A program made the translations under genes and the position numbers. The notes under the pieces were generated by a model. That model was given only the letters and a program-made list of their open reading frames with translations. It made no database searches and was not told where the DNA came from. From assembly GCA_039090855.1 (NCBI GenBank), contig CM077005.1, positions 16,345,921 through 16,409,920 of the forward strand: 64,000 nucleotides of DNA, given 5' to 3'. Each line of letters opens with the position of its first letter. Position 1 is the first letter of the stretch. Positions 54,523 through 64,000 of the stretch are shown one piece after another. This DNA comes from Macrothele yani (taxonomy: Eukaryota > Arthropoda > Arachnida > Araneae > Macrothelidae).

Positions 54523-57258
54523 TTTCCCGTTTCATGTTCTTAACTGCATGCGCAACTTCTACCAGTAGTCCCCCCAAGCCTTCCGGCTCATGCCATTAAG
54601 AGCATAGAACGGGGAAAAACTCCAAAAGAGGAATGAATTTCCATGGGTATTGTACATGAAGCCCATGGAGAAACAAATTACACAGGCCCAAATTTTCACC
54701 AAATGCCTCAAAGAAGGAAAGATTCCTGATGACTGGAACAATGTTTCTTTGATCTTTGATCCTGCCACATAAAAAAAAAAAAAAAAAAAAAAAAGGACCT
54801 TGATGACCTCAGGAACGACGGACCCGTCAGCTTCTTATTAGTTATGCACTACATTTTCAGGAAGGTACTGTCGCATAACTTGAAGGAAAAACTGGACTTG
54901 ACTGAACTAAAAGAACCGAATTCAGGAGCGGCAATTGCACTATTAATCATACTATACACGTACTGAGAGAACTAAATAATTGAAAGGAAGAATGAAAATG
55001 AAATCTTGGCTTTTACTGATTATGAAAAGACTTTTGATTCTGTGAAATCATCAGAAGTTTTGATGTCTTTGAAATCCTGCGGTACTGAAGATGAGTACAT
55101 AACCATCATTAATAACATCTATGAAAATGCAAGCGCAGAGGTTCGGCTCTCTGAGGACACAACACTTATAAAAATTTGAAAGGGACTGAGACAAGGTGAC
55201 AGCGTATCTCCCAAACTCCTCAATGCCATATTGTGTTTCAATCATTGAACTGGGAAAACAAGGAGGGAAAGATTAATGTAGATTATTTAACCCACCCTAG
55301 CTTTGCTGACGACATAGTCATTCCTGGGAGTATCCCCTCAGAGCTAGAGTGTATGATGGAGGAACTTGCTGACAAGAGCAAAGAAGGGGGGTTTACAAAT
55401 TTATGTACAATGCTTTTACAAAAACTGAAGATTAGGAAGTTGATGGGGCGAATCTGGATGTGACCTAAACCTACATTTACCTTGAATAATAGATATCAAG
55501 AAAGGTATATATAGAGAAGAAATGCGAAGGTGAGTCAAAAGTTCGCCTCCTTTGCAGCTAAAAAGTTGAATGGGGCAAGATAGCCACACAAGCTCACCTC
55601 ATTCTGCAAAGTGCAGGTCGTTGTTTCATACAGTTCTTTTACAACCTTCCACCAGATCCACATTCCCAGCACGGCGGTACCACTCGGCAGGTTTCGAGGA
55701 CATAAACTATCTGTTCCTTGCAGGAAACCGTCCATGGAACGAAACAGGTGGCATTCTGATGCGACCAAGTCAGAGCTGTATAGAAGATGGGGTAGTATCA
55801 CAACCTTTTCCAATTCCTGTAGTTTCAGGTGGATCATTCTGTAGGTGTGCCTTGGGGGTATTATCGACGGACCTTTTCTATTGGTGAGTGCTGGGTAGCT
55901 GCAGTTGTTTCGCACAGAGATTCCTTCCGGAGTCTGAATATCTGGCACAAGTTCTTAGGGTAGGGGGATTCTCAAAATCCCACCAAACGCACAGCATGAT
56001 TACCCACTCGAAGTTTCTTTTTTGTACCACTGGCTATGTATGCTTCCTGGTGTGTCTTCAGCCACTTGTGCTTAGTGGTAAGATAACGTAGGATTATACA
56101 ATTTTAATCGCCTGTAGCGATAGGACGCCCAAACCTATTGTCTTGTGGATTTGACAGCAACCTTTGACGGAGGGAAACACCTTGTTTCGCCTACTGGGGT
56201 GTCAATGCATGGGGAACAATTTGATGGCACCTATAGGAGAAAATAAGCTTGTGCAGGTGATTGGGAAAACACCACCTCAGCTGCCATTTGTCGTGTATTG
56301 GTACCGAGGTTCGTTGTCACAGCTTCAGCCATAGTGTCGGTGTTCGATGCACTACCTGACCTTTACTTGTATTCGAGACTGATATCCGCAGCATTGAAAC
56401 GCCAGAACCATTTTCGTGCAGTGCTGCTTTCCATAGTTTTCTCACCTTCAAGTGCAGAAATTTGTCTCGCTGCTGCCGCGTTTAACCCATTTTTCCAATA
56501 AGGGATTAGGTGCACTCAAACAGTGCGTTTATCGACCTCCGTCCCCTGCTCATCTGATAAGGCAATGTGCTTCCGCGTGCCAAACGCTCATCATTAGCAT
56601 TTTGTGCTGTTCGACATCATCGCTGTACGCAGTCGACGGTGGAGTGCGTTTCGCACAGGAATAGAGACCCAACATTATGTGGAACTCAAAATGGGACGAA
56701 CTTTTGACTCGCCCAGGTAAATAGGCGTACAAAACTTAGTTGGAGAGCATTTGGAAGAAACAGTAAATTTTTCAAAGGCAGTTTGTTTACTATTATGTCT
56801 CAAAGGAAAAGTGTTTAATCAATGTATCATTCCAGTTCTTAGGTATGGAGCAGAGACATTAACTTAAACTGGAAAAGACATACATAGGGCGGAGACAGTT
56901 CAGAAAAACATGGAAAGGTGCATGCTTGGTGTAATCAAGAAAGGTAGAAAGAGGAACACACGGATTAGAGAAAGGAAAAGGTTGATGACGTAATGATCAA
57001 TGTGAAGACGCTCAAGTGACAATCAGCTGGGCATATTGTTAGAAAAACTGGCCGTGCTTGAGCAACTGAAATATTAGATATAATACCAAGAGGCAGGAAA
57101 AGAACCAGAACACGACCAAGTGAAAGATGGGTGCATAAAATGCGAAAGCCTGCTGAAGTGACTTGGAAGAGACAGGTTCAAGACAGAAAGCTGTGGAAGG
57201 TACTTGGGGAGGCCTTCATCCAGCAGTGGATTGACAATGGTTGATGATGATGATGATA
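54523..57258 (+). pseudogene. RTE-clade LINE, degraded, split by mariner, 5' inverted
   Basis: 54523-54567 is an inverted copy of the KNMKRGKAP-coding segment; the same segment then occurs in plus orientation from 54577. The body continues with VSLIFDPAT (expected ATMILLHKK) and an A-run at 54771-54794, FTDYEKTFDSVKSSEVL (about 55010-55060), LRQGDSVSPKLLNAIL, FADDIVIPGSIPSELECMME (FADD, 55290-55350), and is cut at 55526 by the mariner at 55527-56717. It resumes with WRAFGRNSKFFK, LKGKVFNQCIIPVL, and ends WIDNG at 57241, then GATGATGATATATA. Many stops; the oldest-looking long RTE copy. Confidence 0.85.
55527..56717 (-). mobile_element. mariner-like transposon nested in RTE
   Basis: Ends GAAGGTGAGTCAAAAGTTCG and, inward from the right, ACCTGGGCGAGTCAAAAGTT share GRGAGTCAAAAGTTCG. 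The flanking RTE sequence resumes directly after it. On the minus strand a decayed transposase is readable: KWFWRFNAADISLEY (56430 region, helix-turn-helix), HQWYKKETS, then LLYSSDLVASECHLFRSMDG (expected YSPDLAPSDYHLF, third catalytic Asp as DLVAS) at 55790-55730, and KPAEWYRRAGNVDLVE. Frames are broken throughout. Confidence 0.8.
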
Positions 57259-57266
57259 TATACGAG

Positions 57267-57584
57267 CAGTGCTTAATTTGCGCCGGAGCTCACCAGAGCT
57301 CAGCTCCGGTATTTCTTCATTTTTGGTGAATATTTCAGTATTAGCTGGTGAGCTCCGGAGCTCCGAAAGAGACGGTTCTTTTTGTTTTGTTTATTGTATT
57401 CAGCGTTAACCACACAGGAAAGTTCTGGTCCCGTGACGTGCAGCCATGGTGACGCAGCTATTTTTAGCACTCTCTTCGCATTGGGTAAAAGGACAGGATA
57501 CAATCAAACTGGTAATGACGCAATGCTTAATGACGTAGCTTAAAAAGGGGCTCTGGTACTTTTTTCTTTAGAAATTAAGCCCTG
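57267..57584. mobile_element. hAT-like MITE, 318 bp
   Basis: Ends CAGTGCTTAATTT and, inward from 57584, CAGGGCTTAATTT. Flanked by TATACGAG (57259-57266) and TGTACGAG (57585-57592), 7 of 8 identical. Inside are short palindromes rich in GAGCTCCGG. Inserted at the AT-rich 3' junction of the RTE copy ending at 57258. Confidence 0.85.
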
Positions 57585-57627
57585 TGTACGAGTATATCCT
57601 CATCTACGCTACGTTGCTTTGTTACTC

Positions 57628-57645
57628 TCTCTCTCTCTCTCTCCT
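57628..57645. repeat. CT microsatellite
   Basis: Nine CT units. Confidence 0.9.
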
Positions 57646-57892
57646 TACTTTTTTCAAAAATTGTTTTCGATCTCGGAGAAATTGGACCCTACCCCTGAAA
57701 ATAGTAGGTTCCGCCGCCCATGGTTTGCACAAAACTACGCATTCAGAATATGATGAACAGAAAGGTGTTCTTCAGGGGACGATTAAACAGAGACCTCTGT
57801 CTTTTTCTTATAACAGTAAAGAGAAAAAAATTACAATGAGCCATCGCGGCATTATATTAAATGTGTATAATATACATAATATATTAAGAACA

Positions 57893-59061
57893 TACGCTAT
57901 ATTAAAAAAAGTCACTGGACACCTAAAAGAGAAACAAAACATGGCATTTATTGACATACATTAGTACGGTGTCAGTCCCCTTTTGGCCTTAATGCATGTA
58001 CTGACCCTTCGAGACATGCTTTCGACAAGGTTTCGGAACACAGCGATAGATATGCGCTTCCATTCTGTACATAATACTGCCGCTAACTGTTGCTTATTAG
58101 TAGGCGTTGGTTCCAAACTTCTAATGTGGCGCTCTAATTCATCTCAAAGGTGCTCTATGGGATTAAGATCAGGGCTCTGTGCTGGCCAGTCCACACACGA
58201 TACGGAATTATTGTCAAACCACGCCATAACAGTCCTTGATTTATGACTCGGTGCATTGTCCTGCTGACACCAACAAGGCTTGGTTCCATAGTATTGCCAC
58301 AGAGTTGGGTAGTGCATAATTGTCCACAATATAGAGGTAGACGTGCTGGTTAACAGGTTTGTCCAAGATAACCAATGGGCCGGGACCATACCACGAAAAA
58401 CACCCCCACACGAGTACACTGCCAGCTCTAAACTTGACCGTAGATCGTGCATCTGGATTCACCAGTCCATAGGACCCGTTTCCAGTGATCTACGGTCTAC
58501 GATAAATGTTCTTTACACCATGCTAAACGACGAGCAGCATTTCGAGTGGAGATGAAAGGCTTATGAGCAGCCTCACAACCACGGCAACCCATGGAATGAA
58601 ATTCTCTGCAAATGGTACGTGTACATACTGAGGTTCCAGCAGTTTTACTCACCTGCACACTGAGGTCTTGTGCAGTACTCCGTCGATTAGCTGTAACGAC
58701 TCTCCTGAGGCTTCGACGTCCTCTATCCCTGATTATCTTTGGTCTGCCGGTACGTTTTGCTACTTCAGGCACGCCATGTGTCTTCTACTTATTCAGTACA
58801 CCCAAAACAGTTGACTTGAGTATGTTTAAACGCCTCTCGGTTTCTCTTATGGACAACCCACTAATATAACACCCAACAATCTTTCCTTTCTCAAAGTCAG
58901 CTCTGCGATATTTTCACTCAACCTCACAGAGTGATATGATCGCGGTCAGCTGCAGGCTCGTTTTTATACCGTTTGCAGCTGTACCGCGCATCTTAACAAC
59001 GCAGCGGATCCTTTCATTTGCTTTTGAAGGGGTGTTCAGTTACTTTTGTCAATATAGTGTA
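57893..59061 (-). mobile_element. Tc1-like transposon
   Basis: Ends TACGCTATATTAAAAAAAGT and, inward from 59061, TACACTATATTGACAAAAGT, both continuing to a CACTGGACACC / AACTGAACACC block. TA at the outer ends. Confidence 0.85.
57961..58940 (-). pseudogene. Tc1-like transposase, frameshifted
   Basis: From about 58940: KGKIVGCYISGLSIRETE-type start, then TGRPKIIRDRGRRSLRRVVT, STAQDLSVQV, TRTICREFHSMGCRGCEAAH (helix-turn-helix pair), RRLAWCKEHL, a disrupted first-Asp block, SVLVWGCFSWYGPGPLVIL, then after a shift WCQQDNAPSHKSRTVMAWFD (second catalytic Asp, QDNAPSH), WPAQSPDLNPIEHL with the next Trp codon mutated to TGA (catalytic Glu intact in PIEHL). The C-terminus GLTPY ends at 57961. One or two shifts and two stops; otherwise full length. 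Confidence 0.88.
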
Positions 59062-59137
59062 TATTATATGTAATGTAAAATATATATTTATATATGTATA
59101 CATTCAAGAGTGCATGATTAATTTAATGTTTTTTTTG

Positions 59138-60572
59138 TACACTGACGGAAAAAAATCCCAACACCACGAAAAAATAGCTGTAGAGGAATGAAATGGCGGC
59201 AATACATTTGTATAGATAACATATTTAATCGATTAAGGTTTCAAGACCACAGCTTAATGTAAGCACGAGAAGAGCCATTTTAAATGTGAAATGCTGGTAC
59301 ATTAATAACCGGCGTAACCGCCAGAATGTTGAATGCAAGCACGCAAACGTTCATGCTTTGGGTCGTACAGGTGCTGGATGTCAGTTTGTGGGATGGAGTT
59401 CCATGCCTGTTGCACTTGGTCGGTCAATACAGGGACGGTTAATGCTGGTTGGGGGTGACGCTGGAGTTGTCGTCCAATGATGTCCCATACGTGCTGGATT
59501 GGTGAAAGATCTGGTGATCTAGCAAAGCCACAGCAACATGTCGACACTCTGTATAGAGCATGTTGGGTTACAACAGCGGTATGCGGGCGAGCGTTATCCT
59601 GTTAGAAAACACATCCTGGAATGCTGTTCATGAATGGCAGCACAACAGGTTGAATCACCAGACCGACGTACAACTGTGCCGTCAGGGTGCGTGGGATAAC
59701 CACGAGAGTGCTCCTGCTGTCATAGGAAATTGCTCCCCAGACCATAACTCCAGGTGTTGGTCCAGTGTGTCTCGGCCGCAGACAGGTTCGTTCCAGGCGC
59801 TCACCTGGCCTCCTTCTAACCAACACACGGCCATCACTGGCACCCAGGCAAAACCGACTTTCATCAGAAAACACAACAGATCTCCACTCCGTCCTCCAAT
59901 GAGCTCTAGCTTGACACCACTGACGTCGCAAACGGCAGTGGTTTGGAGTAAGTGGAATGCACGCTACAGGGAGTCTGGCTCGGAGCTGTTCTTCAAGTAA
60001 CCGATTTGTAACAGTTCGTTGTGTCACTGTGGTGGCAACTGCAGCTCGAATTGCTGCCGCAGACGCGGTACGATGCGCCACGGCCATACGCTGTACAAGG
60101 CGGTCTTCCCTCTCAGTAGTGCTACGTGGCCGGCCGGAACCCGGTCTTCTTGAGGCAGTACCTTCCCTTGACCACCGCTGCCAACAATCATGCACAGTGG
60201 CTACATCCCTGCCAAGTCGTTCTGCAATATTGCGGAACGAAAATCCACCTTCTCGTAGCCCTATTACACGACCTCGTTCAAACTACGTGAGCTGTTGATA
60301 ATGGCTTCTTCGTCTTCTTAAAGGCATTCTTGACTAACATCAACACCCTACGTCGAATCTCAGCGATAACTAACGCTCACGAACGTTACAGCGTGTATTT
60401 ACAGCAAACCTGCTTTGCATGTTCCGAGGGGCGCTACTAGCGCCACACGTATGCGCCGAGCGCGAAATTTGCATTGACGTCATCTTACAGATGTACTCTC
60501 ACCGCCTAAAAACTGTCGTTTATCTAACACAACCCCTTCTTGGTGTTGGGATTTTTTTTTTCCGTCAGTGTA
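59138..60572 (-). mobile_element. Tc1-like transposon, youngest-looking
   Basis: Ends TACACTGACGGAAAAAAATC and, inward from 60572, TACACTGACGGAAAAAAAAA, both reaching CCCAACACCA. TA at both ends; 1435 bp; transposase nearly open. Confidence 0.92.
59302..60327 (-). pseudogene. Tc1-like transposase, full length with two stops
   Basis: One frame runs from the ATG at 60327 (MPLRRRRSHYQQLT) to the stop at 59302, 341 codons, the normal size. A TAG follows QQLT (about codon 15) and a TAA replaces Gln in CVF-stop-QDN (about codon 242). Domains: FERGRVIGLREGGFSFRNIA and TVHDCWQRWSREG (first helix-turn-helix), GRPRSTTEREDRL (GRPR linker), VTQRTVTNRLLEEQLRARLP (second), WRSVVFSDESRFCLG (first catalytic Asp), GVMVWGAISYDSRSTLV, QDNARPHTAVV (second Asp), SPDLSPIQHVWDIIG. 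The third catalytic residue, Glu in the PIEHVWD consensus, is Gln here (CAG). So even without the stops it would lack its DDE triad. Confidence 0.93.
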
Positions 60573-60982
60573 TGTTCAAGGGTATATTATTCTTAATTGT
60601 CCCTTATTTTTTTGCTTACTTATGTTCCGTATTTTAGTATAAATCAGAAAATGTCATTTGGCACTCTCACACCGTATTTAGGTGTTGTGTGTGCGTGATT
60701 GTGAGGCATTTCAAAGAAGCTGGCCTTAGTTCTCTAACACAAGAAAATTTGCATCATGTGATTAACTTTGGCGTAAGCGTTTTGTAGTACTTTTTAATGG
60801 TATAAAACTAGGGCAATAATTAGAATTGTACAACGTGCACATTTGTGTTTTATGCAATAAGGTGCAATCATTTTGGTTTTGCGAAAAATACCTGTAGGTT
60901 TCACAGAGTTTGAATTATTAAAACACACCCATAAAACTAGTAAGGATTTAAAATGTTCAGTAATTGAAAGCTAATAGATTTT
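60573..60982. other. No gene recognised
   Basis: AT-rich; frames under 50 codons. Confidence 0.35.
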
Positions 60983-61726
60983 CATAAAAGCAGGGACGCC
61001 CCAAGCGGGGGTTCAACTGGTGCTAAGCACCCGGGCGTCAGAGTCCGGGGGCGGAAGGACCCACAATCAATTTTTTTGTTTGATAAATTAATATCAGTGA
61101 CGTGGGAGAAGTTATGAAAACGTTATACTGTGAGAAATCGTAATACTAAGTGGAACGTTTACTTTTTTAGTAAAAATAACTCATTTACAATTCAACAGAA
61201 AACGTCTTGAAATCAGAGAACAATTTTTACTGTTTTGTTCAGTAACAGATACCGCGGGCAAAAGATTGAAAATTATTTTTCTAATTTTTTTAAATCTTGA
61301 AGATTTCAGCATTCATGAATGCGTGGCCAGCGTTATGACAAATAGGACCAATATGTAGGAAAAACACAATGGACTTCAAAGAGCATAATTTGTCGACTTA
61401 AGACCCTTACGCATTTTATGTACTTTGAGCTGCTCATACCTTAAATCTGGTCGTAAATGCCGACGAAAAAATTTCCCTGCAGATTGTGAACATTTTCAGT
61501 ATTGTTCAAGAAATATATGCTTACTTTTCTGAATTACCTTATCGTTGGCAAATTTTCAAGAACAAGCTTCCAGCGTTGACCGTAAAACAGGTTGGGAAAA
61601 TATTATACAGTAGGATCGATGCAATACGGGTAACGAGCACTGGGGTGCAATTTCGATGTATTCCACGATATTAGATATTTTGGTTAGAATAGTTAAAGAG
61701 ACGCCCGTCATGTTTAATATTACATG

Positions 61727-62050
61727 TATATATATCATCCTCCTCCTCAACCATTATCAATATTCTGCTGGATGAAGGTCTCCCCAAGTTTCTTTCACAA
61801 CGGTTTGGACCAGTCTCCTCCATCTCACTCCCGCATGTTTTCGAATTTCATCCACTCATCTCCCACGTGGTCTTCTTTTGGGTCTCTTCCTTGGAATACA
61901 GTCTAAAATTTCGGTTGTCCATCGATGGTCCGTTCTCTTGACAATATGTCCAGCTCATTAACATTTCAGGGATTTTACTCTGATCATAATGTCTTCCACT
62001 CTTATCATTTTCTTTCCTCACGGGTTCCTCACCTTATCTTGCTTAGTTAT
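61727..62050 (-). pseudogene. RTE-clade LINE, 3'-end fragment
   Basis: Minus-strand remnant of the RTE C-terminus: the GETFIQQ, AGVRWRRLVQ, GRWVDEIRK and DHRWTTEILD codon blocks are recognisable from 61770 to 61960, with indels. Its 3' end (CATCCTCCTCCTCAACC) abuts ATGTATATATAT at 61722. Nested in the hAT-like element. Confidence 0.8.
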
Positions 62051-62054
62051 ATAT

Positions 62055-62056
62055 AC

Positions 62057-62087
<31 letters not shown>

Positions 62088-62090
62088 ATA
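62055..62090. repeat. TG microsatellite
   Basis: About 15 TG units, flanked by TATATA. Confidence 0.9.
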
Positions 62091-62422
62091 TCCATCAAGA
62101 AGCTGTAATAAGTTTATCATCGTACATGACGAAACTTTTTTTTTACCGGTAATGCAGACTTTTGTGTAAATTGACAGAGGGGAAGCTGACTTCTTGAATT
62201 ATTCGTAGCGTCATCTGAACTACAGAGTTTTACAGATTTTTTTTTCTCCAGTTTTAGATGAGACAGTAGTGTTTTATGGAAAATCTCAATTTACCGGAAA
62301 TAGAAAATAATGTTGCTAAAGATATTTATTTCATGTAAAAATGAATAACAATTGAAAAATATTCTCGTACAAGGGGCTTGCACCCGGGCGGCAAATGCCC
62401 TTGGCGCGCCCCTGCATAAAAG

Positions 62423-62849
62423 GGCCTCGAAGATATCTTTTGCTGGGAGGCCCCAAGTTTTTCCGGTACGCCACTGAGTTCAAGTTTGTTCATTACAACC
62501 GAAACTTTGAAAACTTCGCCCTTCTAAACATTTGTGCTCACAAAATACACCAGGGAAGGGAACTTGTATTATAACAAACATTACTCTTTTTATTATCCCA
62601 TGGCTTCACACTGCTTCGGACTCTTGTGCCATAAAATAAATTTTCTAAAGCACGCTTTTCTCTGCTACCGATAGATGGTGCTAGTTGCCGGATAATCATA
62701 CGAACAGCATTAATTCCTCGGAAACCTGAAGTAAATAACTTTAACTTAGCAGTACAAACAGGGATTCATATGTTCCAAACAGAGAACTGTGTATAAGCAA
62801 GGAAACATTAAATCGCATGACTCCTTTTTAGCACGTCTTTTGTAAAAAA
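62423..62849. other. No gene recognised
   Basis: 62455-62480 (CCCCAAGTTTTTCCGGTACG, CCACTG) resembles the end of another DNA element. Nothing else identifiable. Confidence 0.35.
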
Positions 62850-64000
62850 GTTCGTGCTTATGCTATCGGTTTGTCCGTCTGTCCGTCTGTACCCACGGTG
62901 TCTCTGCAACCATTAGTCCGATTTGAAAAATTCTTTTTGCATTCGGAAGCTTGAAATATGCGAATGCTGATCCTTTATTTCGTTTTTTTTTTTTACGATG
63001 TACAATTTCGCCGCCAGAGGGCGTAAATGCAGATGATGTCGAATTCAAAATTACGTTTTATTCCACATATTTGCTTCTAAACACCCGATTGAAAAAAATA
63101 TTATATCTTTCGATTCCATTTATGTCAAAGAGTATTTTAGATATGGTTTCTTTTTCAAATTACGCATAGATTTTCCGCTAGGGGGCGTAAAAGTAAATGA
63201 CATTTTCTCCGATTACTGTTCTTCTACAACTCTGATTTGAAATTTTTTTTTTTTCATCTGATACATCTCCTGATGGAAAATTTTTTGCATATAATTTCGA
63301 ATTTTTGGTAAAGAATACTTTGACCACCAGGGGTAGTAAGTGTTAATTTTTGCTTCTGATGTATTTCCCATAAAATCTGAGCTTCTAAAATATCGATTGA
63401 AAAAATTCTTTCGTGGACTGATGCCACTCACATCGATAAACCTTTTCGGAATATTTTCTTCCTAAAATATTCCACAGTTTCTCCGCCAGGGGGCGTAGAT
63501 TTATATCTTATTTTTGTGAATATCTCTACTCTAGGAGTCCGATTTGAAAAATTCCTTCTTTGTTGGATAGTGTTCTCCGTGTGACATGTTTTCCATATAA
63601 TTTCAAAATGTTCAAGTAATTCATAGACTTTCCGCTAGGGGCGTAAAGGTAAATTGCGTTTCCCCCTATATCTCTGCTTCTAAATCTCCGATTTGAAAAA
63701 TTCTTTCTGCACCGGATACATCTCCTGATGGGAAATCGTTTGCACGTAATTTCTAATTTTTGTAAAAAATGGTTTGGCCACCAGGTGGCGTTTCTGATGT
63801 ATTTGCAGCAAAATATGAGCTTCTAAAATACTCATGTCGGCAAATATTTTAGGAACATTTTCTTCTTGAAATACTGCATGGTTTCTACGCCAGGGGGCGT
63901 AGATGTTCTTGGACCGATACCGCTCATATGAATAAACCTTTTGAGAATACTTTCTTCCTAAAATAATGCGTGGTTTTCCCACCAGGGGACATAAAGTCAC
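62850..64000 (+). repeat. Tandem higher-order repeat, right array
   Basis: The array starts with a GTCCGTCTGTCCGTCTGTA segment (62870-62890) and continues as diverged ~150-bp monomers in A-B-C order. Core motifs are at 63011, 63175, 63324, 63483, 63632, 63778, 63887 and 63979. Equivalent A monomers (63175 and 63632) are 457 bp apart. The last units are shortened (109 and 92 bp). It is the same family as 1-590, inverted, and runs off the window. Confidence 0.88.

Larger units (their letters stand above)
52365..57722. mobile_element. Possible 5.4-kb envelope element with CATGGGCGGCGGA ends
   Basis: CATGGGCGGCGGAAG at 52365 and, inward from 57722, CATGGGCGGCGGAAC are inverted repeats of 13-14 bp. 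The flanking octamers GCTTGCAT and GTTTGCAC agree at 6 of 8 positions, compatible with a decayed hAT duplication. Inside lie a Tc1, an RTE with nested mariner, and a MITE. No own transposase is seen. Confidence 0.4.
60991..62414. mobile_element. hAT-like non-autonomous element, 8-bp TSD
   Basis: Ends CAGGGACGCCCCAAGCGGG and, inward from 62414, CAGGGGCGCGCCAAGGGCA. CATAAAAG is perfectly duplicated at 60983-60990 and 62415-62422. CAGGG termini plus an 8-bp duplication are hAT hallmarks. No transposase inside; an RTE fragment and a TG microsatellite are nested. Confidence 0.85.

Overview
The window is eukaryotic nuclear DNA. It is AT-rich, full of dispersed repeats, has no long intact gene, and shows short exon-like segments with consensus splice sites. 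The transposon mix (many Tc1 and mariner families, an RTE-clade LINE, R1/Jockey-style gag proteins, tRNA-derived SINEs, pogo/Tigger, small hAT-like elements) suggests an arthropod, perhaps a chelicerate. That is inference; no species can be named from the sequence.

Layout. 1-590 and 62850-64000 hold the same CTCF-motif-bearing tandem repeat in opposite orientation. 600-7165 is a graveyard of LINE, Tc1/mariner and mariner remnants plus one possible minus-strand exon. 7288-8700 holds palindromic MITEs and two minus-strand exons of a probable host RING-finger gene. 9299-15031 is two large terminal-inverted-repeat elements and a set of inverted repeats. 17621-27876 is a dense SINE neighbourhood around a Tigger element, with nested insertions datable from target duplications. 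29182-35120 is one Tc1 copy hit twice by the same ORF1-only LINE. 37033-38772 is a second gag-like ORF1 next to a Tc1 end. 39810-46485 holds two Tc1 elements, an RTE copy and a ~170-bp tandem array. 47255-52268 is a head-to-head RTE pair. 52365-62414 is Tc1, RTE, mariner and hAT-like insertions, several nested.

The most notable objects are: (i) two full-length, gag-only LINE copies (29549-31865 and 32228-34625) with matching ends, clean target duplications, no reverse transcriptase and one shared in-frame stop, which looks like a HAL1-like family mobilised in trans; (ii) a three-monomer higher-order repeat whose every ~150-bp unit carries a CTCF-core-like motif; (iii) a head-to-tail SINE dimer inserted as one unit; (iv) RTE copies with inverted 5' segments and 3' ends that all abut AT-rich DNA. 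Almost all transposase and reverse transcriptase genes are broken, so the window records past activity. No operon-like or pathway-like cooperation between genes is visible.
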